DNA from: Roseovarius sp. Pro17
GTDB lineage: Bacteria > Pseudomonadota > Alphaproteobacteria > Rhodobacterales > Rhodobacteraceae
DNA: 64,000 nucleotides
Reading direction: 5' to 3'
NCBI RefSeq assembly: GCF_035599575.1
Contig: NZ_CP141179.1
Location: 3,318,501-3,382,500, forward strand
Positions 54,021-63,339 of the stretch are shown one piece after another (positions within the stretch are counted from its first letter, which is position 1; each line of letters opens with the position of its first letter). The translations under genes and the position numbers were made by a program. The notes beneath the pieces were generated by a model. It was given only the letters and a program-made list of their open reading frames with translations, was not told where the DNA came from and did no database searches.

Positions 54021-54695
54021 ATGCCAACCACGACCTATGCCCATTTCCGCGACGTGCCTGAGAGCGCCTGGCGCTGGCCGAGCTTTTCGCCCGCCGAGAT
54101 CGCTTGCCGCGGCACCGGTGCGATCAAGATCAACACCGAGGCGATGGACACCCTGCAGACCTTGCGCAACCGCTTCGGAAAGCCGCTGATCGTGCGCTCG
54201 GCCTACCGTAGCCCGGCTCACAACCGCGCCGTGGGCGGAGCACCTGCTTCCAAGCACATGCTCGGGACAGCGTTTGATATCGCCATGTCGAACCATGATC
54301 CGGCAACATTCGCCGAGGCCGCTCGTGCTGTGGGGTTTCTGGGCTTCGGCACCTATCCCCGCTCGGGCTTCATGCACATCGACCTCGGTCCCGCGCGGTC
54401 CTGGGGCGAACCGTTCCTCGCACGCCCCACGCCCTTCGTGGCGGAGGCGTCGCCCGCGCGTGAGGTATTGGCCGACAGCCGCACCCTGAAGGGCGGCGGC
54501 GCGGCGGGGGTGGCGACCGTCGGCGCAGCAGGGGTCGAGGTGGCACAGGACGTCTTGGCCGAGACCCAATCCGCCATCCTGCCGCTGGTGCCCTACCTCG
54601 ACACCTTGCGCTGGGTGTTCATTGCTGTGGCGCTGATTGGCATCGCCGTTGCCATCCACGCGAGAGTCGACGACTGGAAGCGAGGCCAGAGGTGA
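54021..54695 (+). CDS. Endolysin: D-Ala-D-Ala carboxypeptidase (M15A) with C-terminal membrane helix
   Basis: 224 residues starting MPTTTYAHFRDVPESAW, with CTGGAGA before the ATG. The peptidase M15 zinc site is visible: SAYRSPAHNRAVGGAPASKHMLGTAFDI (in pieces, His and Asp) and SGFMHIDLGP (H-x-D). The last 40 residues hold a transmembrane helix (WVFIAVALIGIAVAIHA), unusual for a simple lysin and suggesting membrane tethering. It is coupled to the Rz-like gene (TGATG). Confidence 0.88.
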   Translation: MPTTTYAHFRDVPESAWRWPSFSPAEIACRGTGAIKINTEAMDTLQTLRNRFGKPLIVRSAYRSPAHNRAVGGAPASKHMLGTAFDIAMSNHDPATFAEAARAVGFLGFGTYPRSGFMHIDLGPARSWGEPFLARPTPFVAEASPAREVLADSRTLKGGGAAGVATVGAAGVEVAQDVLAETQSAILPLVPYLDTLRWVFIAVALIGIAVAIHARVDDWKRGQR

Positions 54696-54946
54696 TGGAC
54701 TTCATCACCGCAATCCTGGCCAGCGGTCCGGCGCGAAAGGCGCTGGGCCTGCTTCTGGCCGCCACCACCATCGCCATGTTCCTGCTGAACCTGCGCCGCG
54801 CCGGTGAACGCGCTGGGCGATTGGCGGAACGTTTGCAAACATCGGAGACAACCCATGAGATTCAGCGCCAGATGCTCGAGGCCTCCAGCCGCCGTCCTCG
54901 GGATCGCGACGCTTTGGCTCAGCGCCTGCGCGACAGGGAGTTCTGA
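54695..54946 (+). CDS. Rz-like inner-membrane spanin
   Basis: 83 residues. An N-terminal membrane helix (ALGLLLAATTIAMFLLNL) is followed by a charged coiled coil (RRAGERAGRLAERLQTSETTHEIQ). This is the i-spanin plan, and the Rz1-like lipoprotein gene begins inside it in another frame, the classic Rz/Rz1 overlap. Confidence 0.75.
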   Translation: MDFITAILASGPARKALGLLLAATTIAMFLLNLRRAGERAGRLAERLQTSETTHEIQRQMLEASSRRPRDRDALAQRLRDREF

Positions 54947-55100
54947 CATGCGCGCGCCATGTCCGCCCGTGGTGCCCTACAGTGCCGCCGACCAATTGCG
55001 CGCTGCAGCCGAGGTGGCCGCCCTGCCGGAGGGAGCGGTCGTCGTGCGGATGCTCAGCGATTACGCCGTCCTGCGCGACCAGGCGCGGGCGTGCGGGTGA
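54855..55100 (+). CDS. Rz1-like outer-membrane spanin lipoprotein
   Basis: 81 residues. A lipoprotein signal peptide with lipobox (GIATLWLSAC) puts the acylated Cys near residue 22, followed by a Pro-containing segment (MRAPCPPVVPYS) as in Rz1. It starts at 54855 inside the Rz-like gene in a shifted frame. It pairs with the Rz-like protein to fuse inner and outer membranes at lysis. A decayed copy lies at 7965-8189. Confidence 0.75.
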   Translation: MRFSARCSRPPAAVLGIATLWLSACATGSSDMRAPCPPVVPYSAADQLRAAAEVAALPEGAVVVRMLSDYAVLRDQARACG

Positions 55101-55364
55101 AGACCGGGCCGGGCAAGTGCCCAGCGGGAAGCGCCTGACGCCTCGACCGCAATGTCACGCCCGGCCGGTTTCACGGATTCACGGTTTCAAAGAACGGCAG
55201 CGAGTCGCTGCGCGGACATGATGGCATGCGACCTCGTCCTCTATCGCGCGCCAAAAAGGGCACAATTGTGCACCTCTGGCAGATCGACGGTGGTGCTTGA
55301 GTATCCTGCGATCGAACTTCGCTGCGCCAACACCGAGGTCTGCAGGGCGGACGAAGTCGGGCGC

Positions 55365-56330
55365 TCATTGTCGCGTCCTTGAGTTCTGCGCTCTAATCTG
55401 GCTGGGTGGGCAACCAAACTGGGTGCGACAGGCGCGCGAGAAACTGGACACGGATTCAAATCCGCATTTGATCGCAATCTCGCTCACGCGCATCAAAGAA
55501 TTGGCCAACATGTTATGGGCAACGTCCAGCCGAATTTTGCGGTAGTATGACGAAGGTGTCTGGTCGTAGGCCACCATGCAACGTCGCCGCAACTGCTTTG
55601 CAGACTGACCCAATTCACGACATATCTCCCGTATTGAAATCGGCTGTGACATGTTCTCCATCATAAGGTGGTGCATTCTCATCAGCAGCGGGTCATTGCC
55701 AATGAAACTGCGTTGTGGCGTGTCGCTGCTTCTCGGTCGGCCATGGATTATGCTTGTCGATGCCGCTTCGGCGAGGGGTGCGTCCACATCCCGCGCAATC
55801 CATGCCAAGATCGCGTCTCCGGTGGCCGTGCCTCCGGCTGCGGTCAGTCGCTGATTGTCGAGGCAGTATATCTGATTTGTAACCGCAATTTCCGGCCATC
55901 GCTCGCGGAAAGCGGCTTCCGCCTCGTAATGCAAAACAGCTCGATGGCCATTCAGCAACCCCAGTTCGGCAAGAATCACAGTTCCGGTGTCCACACCGCC
56001 GATGACGCATGTTTTTGTTGCTGCACGGGACGAATAGGCACGGACGCGCGCGGTGAGGTGATCCAGTGGCCGATAGCCAGCACAGAACAAGATCAAGTCG
56101 GCTTTGGGCGTATCGGTCCACTCAAGGGTATCGGGGGTGATCAAGGCTCCGTTCGATGCGTGAATGGAGGCGTTAGTGGCTGTGCGGGTTTGCCAGGTAA
56201 GCCGCGTTTGCCCCAGGCATTTGTTGGCAACGCGCAGGGTTTCCGTTGCGAGCACATAGGCCAGCATTTGGAATTCCGGGAAAAGGACAAAAGACACATG
56301 CGGCACAAGGGGAGTTTTCGGCACAATCAA
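55365..56330 (-). CDS. GlxA-family AraC-type transcriptional regulator
   Basis: 321 residues. The N-terminal DJ-1/PfpI-like domain (HVSFVLFPEFQMLAYVLATETLRVAN, in pieces; CVIGGVDTGTVILAELGLLNGHRA in pieces) is followed by two AraC helix-turn-helix units (PISIREICRELGQSAKQLRRR and RVSEIAIKCGFESVSSFSRACR). Such regulators respond to small amines or amino-acid derivatives. It is divergent from the aldolase gene with a 67-bp shared promoter region, so it very probably controls it. It lies after the lysis genes as cargo. Confidence 0.9.
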   Translation of the reverse strand: MIVPKTPLVPHVSFVLFPEFQMLAYVLATETLRVANKCLGQTRLTWQTRTATNASIHASNGALITPDTLEWTDTPKADLILFCAGYRPLDHLTARVRAYSSRAATKTCVIGGVDTGTVILAELGLLNGHRAVLHYEAEAAFRERWPEIAVTNQIYCLDNQRLTAAGGTATGDAILAWIARDVDAPLAEAASTSIIHGRPRSSDTPQRSFIGNDPLLMRMHHLMMENMSQPISIREICRELGQSAKQLRRRCMVAYDQTPSSYYRKIRLDVAHNMLANSLMRVSEIAIKCGFESVSSFSRACRTQFGCPPSQIRAQNSRTRQ

Positions 56331-56397
56331 GGGCGTTTCAAGTCAAATCTACCGCGCGCGCGATGCTATTCTGTGCAAGAACACAAGGAGTGCGACC

Positions 56398-57186
56398 ATG
56401 AACATTCAGACCCCACAGCCCAATGGGCAGCGACCAGCCAATTGCAGTGACGCCGAGTGGCAAGCGCGCTGCGAGCTTGCGGCGATTTACAACGCTCTTG
56501 TGAAGTACCGTTTGACGGATACGACCAACCAATGGCACGCCCTGCGCGTGCCAGGCGAAGAAGCGCTTCTGACGCACCACTATGGCTGGATGCATGAGGA
56601 GGTCACGGCTTCAAATCTGATCAAGGTGGGCTTTGATCGCACCAATCATAACCCCGAGAACGGTGCGCCCAATCCATCGGCAACTGAAATCGGGAAGCTT
56701 TTCTTCGAAGCCAACCCCGAGATGAATTGCATCATGCATATTCACACAAAGGCGATCATGGGAGTTTCGGCCCAGAAAGAGGGGCTCCAGCCGCTCAGCC
56801 AAGCGTACCTCATGATCGGCGGCGGTGACGTGATCGGGTATACTGATTACGAGTTCGAATGCACGGATGACTTTCTGTCAGGGCTTCTTAACGCCGGAAT
56901 GGGCAAGAAAGCCATCATCGAAGCCTGGCATGGGGCCTTTGTGTTTGGAGCGACGGCGGGCGAAGCCTTCTTCCGATCCTTCTACCTTGATCAGGCCTGT
57001 GCTGTGCAGCTTGAAGTGCAAATGTCAGCTGCTGGGGGTGCTACCATCCGCGCCATCCCTGAAAGGGAAATTCAGCGCCACCTGTCCGACATGGCCGTCA
57101 GCGACTGGTACGGGTACGAAGGTGAGTTGGAGTGGCTTGCCATTCGGCGCAGGCTGGATGTCGAAGCTCCTCATTATACAATCTAA
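56398..57186 (+). CDS. Class II aldolase/adducin family protein
   Basis: 262 residues. Metal and substrate features of the family are visible: ALLTHHYGWMHEEVTASNLIKV (in pieces), MNCIMHIHTKAIMGVSAQKEG (in pieces) with the H-x-H zinc ligands, and WHGAFVFGATAGEAFFRSFYLDQ (in pieces) with the third His. These enzymes split or decarboxylate small hydroxy-acids or sugars. The substrate cannot be read from sequence. ACAAGGAG before the ATG. Metabolic cargo under the adjacent regulator. Confidence 0.9.
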   Translation: MNIQTPQPNGQRPANCSDAEWQARCELAAIYNALVKYRLTDTTNQWHALRVPGEEALLTHHYGWMHEEVTASNLIKVGFDRTNHNPENGAPNPSATEIGKLFFEANPEMNCIMHIHTKAIMGVSAQKEGLQPLSQAYLMIGGGDVIGYTDYEFECTDDFLSGLLNAGMGKKAIIEAWHGAFVFGATAGEAFFRSFYLDQACAVQLEVQMSAAGGATIRAIPEREIQRHLSDMAVSDWYGYEGELEWLAIRRRLDVEAPHYTI

Positions 57187-57389
57187 CGGCGGGGCGGCCC
57201 AATTGAACAGGGGGCGCTTTGGCGTGCCTTCGTCTCGTTGGTTTGCTGAATGATGGCGAACGCTCAAGCTCTGCGCGGCTAAGGTAAATTTAGGCTCAAA
57301 GCGATCCTCGCGAAGGTTTTTGCATCAGCTGCAGAACGCGACTATCAACGCATCGGGAAGGGAGCATGCTGTGATGCGCTGACCGCTAT

Positions 57390-58661
57390 TTACCGAACCA
57401 CCGGCAGATCGGAAAGCCGCGTGGTATAGCGAGGGCTTCTATGGTCAGAACGCAGCTTCCATGAACGTTTCATCCCCTCACTTGCCAGTACCATCGTCTT
57501 CTTCCCGAAGCGCTGATTCACCTGATCGAGCGCGGTCATTAGCGCCTGGGATTTTGGGTTCTGCGCATCGAACAGCGTCAATGGCCGGTCCTCAAGTCGC
57601 AGGAGATCGTCCAGCAGAACCCCCGCCTTGGTGAAGCCGAAGGCTCTGCTTTGGTCTTTCGGCCACGCGGCCTGCGCGCATCGCCGCGCCGCATCGACCA
57701 GATGAAACGTGTCCGAGGACATCGGCGTTAGGCGGGTCGAGCGGGATCCTGCATATTGCGGCCGATCCATTCGGTGCCGGTTGGTGTGGAAAAATACCGT
57801 CAGCGTTCCGGCAACCAGGCCATGTTGCCGCAGCTTTTCAGCCGCGCGGGTCGCATGGGCGGTGAGCGCCTGAAACAGCGTGTCGAAGTCTGTCATTGGC
57901 GTTCCGGCCGAGCGGGTGACGGCCATGCCTTTGCGCTGTGGCTCCACCTCATCGAAGGATAGGCATGGCTCCCCCTGCAGTTCCAGCACGGTGCGTTCGA
58001 GAACAACCGTGCCGAGGCTGCGGGCTTGCCTGAGAGGCATGTCGCGCAACTCAGCCGCGGTGCGGATGCCGACGCCGTGCAACTTTTTCTCTGTCTGACG
58101 CCCGACACCCCAGAGGTCGCCCACCGGCACCTTGGGCAACAACCAGTCAGCCACGGCGTCATCCATCATGTCCAGGACGCCTGCGAAGATCGGGTTCCTC
58201 TTGGCAATGTCGTTCGCACATTTCGCCAGTGTCTTCGTTGGCGCGATCCCGACACGGACCGGCACGCCAATGCGCCGCAGCACCGCCGCGCGCATAGCAC
58301 GGGCGTGGGCCGTGCGGTCCTTAAAGCCGGAAAAGTCGAGAAAGCACTCATCTATCGAGTAGATTTCCACATTCGGTGTGAAGTCTTCATAGACCTCGAC
58401 CACCCGCCGGGAAATATCCCCGTAGAGCGTATAGTTCGAACTGAACACGCGCACCCCATGCGCCTCAACCTTGTCGCGGATCAGATGCAGCGGCTGTCCC
58501 ATCCTGATCCCGAGCGCCTTTGCCTCATCACTGCGCGCCACGGCGCAACCATCATTGTTCGACAGGACGATGACCGGCACGTTTTTCAGGGTCGGATCAA
58601 AGATTCGCTCGGCGCTCACATAGAAGTTTGCGCTGTCACTGATCGCGATAGGCCGCTTCAT
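57390..58661 (-). CDS. umuC: Y-family DNA polymerase, UmuC-like
   Basis: 423 residues. Catalytic acids are in [17 protein letters not shown] (Asp8) and [12 protein letters not shown] (Asp-Glu); the fingers show [26 protein letters not shown] (in pieces). The first block differs from the common D-C-N-N-F-Y. A little-finger domain and DUF4113-type C-terminus follow, with a clamp-like PLTLFD. It copies past DNA damage with low fidelity. It overlaps umuD by 4 bp and shares its SOS promoter. Confidence 0.93.
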   Translation of the reverse strand: MKRPIAISDSANFYVSAERIFDPTLKNVPVIVLSNNDGCAVARSDEAKALGIRMGQPLHLIRDKVEAHGVRVFSSNYTLYGDISRRVVEVYEDFTPNVEIYSIDECFLDFSGFKDRTAHARAMRAAVLRRIGVPVRVGIAPTKTLAKCANDIAKRNPIFAGVLDMMDDAVADWLLPKVPVGDLWGVGRQTEKKLHGVGIRTAAELRDMPLRQARSLGTVVLERTVLELQGEPCLSFDEVEPQRKGMAVTRSAGTPMTDFDTLFQALTAHATRAAEKLRQHGLVAGTLTVFFHTNRHRMDRPQYAGSRSTRLTPMSSDTFHLVDAARRCAQAAWPKDQSRAFGFTKAGVLLDDLLRLEDRPLTLFDAQNPKSQALMTALDQVNQRFGKKTMVLASEGMKRSWKLRSDHRSPRYTTRLSDLPVVR

Positions 58662-59092
58662 GCCAGATCATAGCGGCGCACGACTCCTGCGATCACGCCC
58701 CATATCTCGCTGTCTTCCGTCAACCCAATGTCCGGAAAGTGTTCGCGGCTGTTGGCCGGAGCGAGGTAATATCTGCCCTCACGCTTTCGCAGGATCTTCG
58801 CCGTCACCGCCCCTTCCACCACGGCCAGGACCGCGCGCCCGACGCGCCGTTTCCCAGCGCGGTCCACCGCAATGATGTCGCCGTCCCGGATGCCCACGTC
58901 CCACAGGCAATCGCCTTCGACGCGCCACCAGAAGGTCGAGGCCGGATGCCGCACCACCCAGGCCATCGGGTCGATCTCATCTTCCAGATCATCCCCGGCA
59001 GGCGACGGGAACCCGGCACTGACCGGCGTGCTGATAAGGCGCATCGGGGATCCGTTGGCGATGACAGGCTGTTCGACGCGGTGCAGCGGCAT
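58658..59092 (-). CDS. umuD: UmuD-like S24 peptidase with Cys in place of the catalytic Ser
   Basis: 144 residues. The UmuD cleavage region is [13 protein letters not shown] (Ala26-Gly27), and the catalytic Lys is K99 in VTAKILRK. At the nucleophile position the sequence is [15 protein letters not shown], so Cys62 replaces the Ser of the usual GDSM motif; the spacing to Lys (37) equals that of E. coli UmuD. The protein may still cleave by thiol chemistry or may be fixed in the uncleaved form. Directly upstream is an SOS box. Confidence 0.9.
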   Translation of the reverse strand: MPLHRVEQPVIANGSPMRLISTPVSAGFPSPAGDDLEDEIDPMAWVVRHPASTFWWRVEGDCLWDVGIRDGDIIAVDRAGKRRVGRAVLAVVEGAVTAKILRKREGRYYLAPANSREHFPDIGLTEDSEIWGVIAGVVRRYDLA

Positions 59093-59106
59093 GGGAATCC
59101 TTACGA

Positions 59107-59121
59107 GTTCTTCTTTTGTTC
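59107..59121 (-). promoter_or_regulatory. LexA (SOS) box upstream of umuDC
   Basis: GTTCTTCTTTTGTTC, a perfect GTTC-N7-GTTC direct repeat, the LexA site of Alphaproteobacteria. It ends 15 bp upstream of the umuD ATG on the minus-strand transcript. It predicts induction of umuDC by DNA damage. Confidence 0.85.
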
Positions 59122-59176
59122 TCCATCTGCGATAGAGCCCCCGCGTGTCAAGACCGATCGGATTTCTCGACCGAAA

Positions 59177-59854
59177 TTACAGACCGCCCTTGTCGGATTT
59201 CAGGCCTTCGCCGCTTTGATGAATGACCATGGATTCAGCCGGAAATGGCCGTAACAGAGCAAAGGCTGGTTCCGGCCGACCTGTCAGCCACTCCTCGTAG
59301 TCTTCCGGATGCAGGATCACAGGCATCCGGTCCGGGTGGGTATCTCGCACCAGCTCATTCGGCGTTGTCGTCACCATCGACGAGGTGACCATCTCGCGGT
59401 GCTCACCGCCGTAATTGCCGCTGAATGCGCGCCAGACACCGGCAAAGGCGAAGGGCGGCCGGTTGCCCTCGCCTGTCACGCCAAACCAGACATAGGTGGC
59501 CGGGTTGCGACCCTTGGCCTCGCAGAAGCTCGTCGCCGGGATCAGGCACCGGCGTTCGACAAAGCTGGTCTTCCAGAAGGGCGACGTTCGGAGCTTGTCG
59601 TCACGGGCGTTGTTCACCGCCTTCGGTTGGATCGGCTTGCCGGTCTTTTTTGAGACCTGGGGCAGCACAAGTCCCCAATGCGTGTTCCAGAGGGCGCGCT
59701 GACCATCGTCGGTCAGCGCAACAACAGGGGCGGTCCCCTTCGGGAAGATCGCAGGCAACGGCTCCGCATTGCCGAGCTGATCGTTGCTCGCATCAACTGC
59801 GAACAGCTGGCGCATGGCGGCAACCGGCATGGTGTTTGAGTAAAGATTGCACAT
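59177..59854 (-). CDS. SOS response-associated peptidase (YedK/HMCES, SRAP)
   Basis: 225 residues starting MCNLYSNTM, so that Cys2 becomes the catalytic N-terminal residue after Met removal, which fixes the start. Other SRAP residues are visible: AVNNARDDKL (Asn), IPATSFCEAKG (Glu) and THPDRMPVIL (His). SRAP proteins crosslink to abasic sites in single-stranded DNA and shield them. The gene is next to umuDC as part of a DNA damage cargo. A longer in-frame reading is unlikely because it would bury Cys2. Confidence 0.92.
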   Translation of the reverse strand: MCNLYSNTMPVAAMRQLFAVDASNDQLGNAEPLPAIFPKGTAPVVALTDDGQRALWNTHWGLVLPQVSKKTGKPIQPKAVNNARDDKLRTSPFWKTSFVERRCLIPATSFCEAKGRNPATYVWFGVTGEGNRPPFAFAGVWRAFSGNYGGEHREMVTSSMVTTTPNELVRDTHPDRMPVILHPEDYEEWLTGRPEPAFALLRPFPAESMVIHQSGEGLKSDKGGL

Positions 59855-59925
59855 GGCAAATCGTAACTCGATTATTGGGGGATCGTCACGAGACAACGTG
59901 CACCCGCCTTGCTTGAATATCAGCG

Positions 59926-60160
<235 letters not shown>

Positions 60161-60242
60161 CCAATATAGCGCCTCACAGGACAATATTAGGTCAGGTGAG
60201 ACAGCATCGAAAGAGAGATACATTAACTAAGGATCTTACTAG

Positions 60243-60358
60243 GTTTGGCGACGACCTACTCTCCCACGTCTTAAGACGCAGTACCATGGGCGCAACGGCA
60301 CTTAACGGCCGGGTTCGGGATGGGACCGGGTGTTTTGCTCGCGCTATGATCACCAAAC
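60243..60358 (-). rRNA. rrf: 5S ribosomal RNA
   Basis: About 116 nt on the minus strand from GTTTGGTGATCATAGCGCG to GGTCGTCGCCAAAC; the ends pair as the 5S terminal helix. The conserved CCCATCCCGAACCCGG segment is present. It lies between 23S and tRNA-fMet. Confidence 0.95.
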
Positions 60359-60871
60359 CGAGAAAGATCCTCAGTGTTCCAAGTCAAGTTACTGTGTAGT
60401 TGGTGTGTATGACTTAAATCCGCAGAAGTCTGACTTCTACTGGATCAAATCAAGCCTATCGAGCAATTAGTACCGGTCAACTGAACGCCTTACAGCGCTT
60501 ACATCTCCGGCCTATCGACGTGGTGGTCTACCACGGCTCTCAGGGATACCTTGTTTTGAGGGGGGCTTCCCGCTTAGATGCCTTCAGCGGTTATCCTGTC
60601 CGTTCATAGCTACCCTGCACTGCTGCTGGCGCAACAACAGGTCCACCAGTGGAACGTTCACCCCGGTCCTCTCGTACTAGGGGCAACTCCTCTCAAGTAT
60701 CCTACACCCACGGCAGATAGGGACCGAACTGTCTCACGACGTTCTAAACCCAGCTCACGTACCTCTTTAAACGGCGAACAGCCGTACCCTTGGGACCTGC
60801 TCCAGCCCCAGGATGAGATGAGCCGACATCGAGGTGCCAAACACTGCCGTCGATATGGACTCTTGGGCAGT

Positions 60872-60920
<49 letters not shown>

Positions 60921-61062
60921 CCCACTTGGGACCACCGGATCACTATGACCGACTTTCGTCTCTGCTCGACTTGTCAGTCTCGCAGTCAGGCTGGCTTTTG
61001 CCATTGCACTCAACGACCGATTTCCGACCGGTCTGAGCCAACCTTCGCGCGCCTCCGTTACG

Positions 61063-61098
<36 letters not shown>

Positions 61099-61353
61099 AC
61101 GCAGGGTCCCGGATCCGGATAACGGACCGCGGTTAGACATCAAGAGTGCGAAGAGTGGTATCTCAAAGATGACTCCACAGAATCTGGCGATCCTGCTTCA
61201 AAGTCTACCACCTATTCTGCACATCACAATCCTGATGCCAGTGCGAAGCTGTAGTAAAGGTGCACGGGGTCTTTCCGTCTAACCGCGGGAAGCCTGCATC
61301 TTGACAGGCAATTCAATTTCGCTGAGTCCACATTTGAGACAGCGGGGAAGTCG

Positions 61354-61436
<83 letters not shown>

Positions 61437-62187
61437 TGGGCTTCAATTCAGAGCTCTCACCCCTCCTTTTAACCTTCAGGCACCGGGCAGGCGTCAGACC
61501 CTATACGTCGTCTTACGACTTCGCAGAGCCCTGTGTTTTTAGTAAACAGTCGCCACCCCCTGGTTTGTGCCCCCGGCCTCTACTTGCGTAAAAACCGGGC
61601 CTCCTTCTCGCGAACTTACGGAGGTATTTTGCCGAGTTCCTTAAATGTGGTTCTCTCAAGCGCCTTGGTATTCTCTACCAGTCCACCTGTGTCGGTTTAG
61701 GGTACGATCTAGCGATGGAGCTATTTCCAGGAACCGATTAGCGGCCCACCCAATCCAATAAGGGTGAACAACCTTCACGATCCGTCACTTCCATCTGGCC
61801 CAGGAATATTAACCTGGTTCCCATCGACTACGCCTTTCGGCCTCGCCTTAGGGGTCGGCTTACCCTGCTCAGATTAGCTTTAAGCAGGAACCCTTGGACT
61901 TTCGGCGACAGTGTCTCTCACACTGTTTGTCGCTACTCATGTCATCATTCTCACTAGTGATCTCTCCACGGGATCGCTCACGCGCCCGCTTCATCGAAAG
62001 CTCCGCGTCTCCAAAACAGCCATAACTCCGAAGAGTCTGGGCCTGCTGAAGAGACATGGAACTATGTCACACTACGCTCTGCTACCATGCCTTACGGCAT
62101 CCTAAGCTTCGGCTCATGGCTTGAGCCCCGTTACATCTTCGCCGCAGGACAACTTATTTAGACCAGTGAGCTGTTACGCTATCTTTA

Positions 62188-62218
<31 letters not shown>

Positions 62219-62720
62219 TTGTTTTGGTCGTCCCACCTGCTTTCCCACTTAGCCATGAATTAGGGGCCTTAGCTGTAGGTTAGGGTTGTTTCCCTCTCGA
62301 CTACGGACGTTAGCATTCGCAGTCTGTCTGCCATCTAGTACTCCTCGGTATTCGGAGTTTGGTTAGGATCAGTAAGCCGGTGAGGCCCCATTACCCATCC
62401 AGTGCTCTACCCCCGAGGGTATTCGGATGACGCTCTACCTAAATAGATTTCGCAGAGAACCAGCTATCTCCGAGTTTGATTGGCCTTTCACCCCTAGGCA
62501 CAACTCATCCCGACCTTTTTCAACAGGTGTGGGTTCGGCCCTCCAGTTAGTGTTACCTAACCTTCAGCCTGGTCATGCCTAGATCACTCGGTTTCGGGTC
62601 TGATCCATCTAACTCATTCGCCCTATTAAGACTCGCTTTCGCTGCGCCTACACCTAACGGCTTAAGCTTGCTAGATAGACCAAGTCGATGACCCATTATA
62701 CAAAAGGTACGCCGTCACAA

Positions 62721-63339
62721 GACTGGACACTGATGACAATCATTTCATCGGTATTGAGACGCGGAAATGAACAGTCTCGACCCCGGGGTTGTTGCTGTAG
62801 ATGCCGGCGTTCGATCTATGATCGGCGCCGAGACCTATGCGAACACCTTCGCGGTTTTGATAGCCCAGCTCGATACCGGAACGAAATTCAATGGGTCCAC
62901 CCAGCGCCACATCGCCACCTCGGGCATAGAGCCCAGGCATTGCGTGGAATTGTGCGTACCACCGATCATTCGGCGTCGAGTATGTCGTCGTGTTGCCCAT
63001 TCCCACCCACAGGCCACCCTCGTCGGTGACAGAAACACCGTAGGTGAATTGGAAAGGTCCGCGTGCGATGCCTGTTTGTTTTCTGATGAAGATTTCCTCA
63101 CCAACGTGTTTCTCTTGAAACACCAGGTCACCGACGGATAGTCCAAGATATGGCGTGCGCTCATTCTTGGCCAAGCAGCCTTCGTTCGGGCAATGATTTA
63201 TGCCCATGTTGATCAGCCCCAAAACGAGGCCGACAACAGCGAAGGTGCCATCCGTAACAACGGCTAGATCCGACATTTTGTTTTCCTTGTCGCTATAATT
63301 TGCACACTTAATGGTGCAGATTGTCATTAGAGTCCAGTC
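62721..63339 (-). other. Intervening sequence in 23S helix 25
   Basis: Within the rRNA, the sequence leaves the consensus after CAGTCGGAGCTT and rejoins at GTGACGGCGTACC, the two sides of helix 25 (E. coli position about 545). The arms 63319-63339 and 62721-62741 are 21-base inverted repeats with two mismatches, forming the stem expected for RNase III removal. Usual intervening sequences here are about 100 nt; this one is 619 nt because the loop carries a gene. Confidence 0.92.
62740..63276 (-). CDS. PagL-type lipid A deacylase (acyloxyacyl hydrolase) within the rRNA intervening sequence
   Basis: 178 residues on the same strand as the 23S rRNA. ATG 63276 follows AAGGA with 7-base spacing, and the TGA lies at the inner edge of the stem, so the gene fills the loop exactly. 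An N-terminal hydrophobic stretch (FAVVGLVLGLINMG) could direct export. The rest alternates as outer-membrane beta strands. The C-terminus reads GADHRSNAGIYSNNPGVE: His153, Ser155 and Glu167 have the H-x-S and S+12-E spacing of the PagL catalytic triad. PagL removes the 3-O acyl chain of lipid A. A longer in-frame reading runs back into rRNA and is not credible. Enzyme activity is inferred. Confidence 0.85.
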   Translation of the reverse strand: MSDLAVVTDGTFAVVGLVLGLINMGINHCPNEGCLAKNERTPYLGLSVGDLVFQEKHVGEEIFIRKQTGIARGPFQFTYGVSVTDEGGLWVGMGNTTTYSTPNDRWYAQFHAMPGLYARGGDVALGGPIEFRSGIELGYQNREGVRIGLGADHRSNAGIYSNNPGVETVHFRVSIPMK

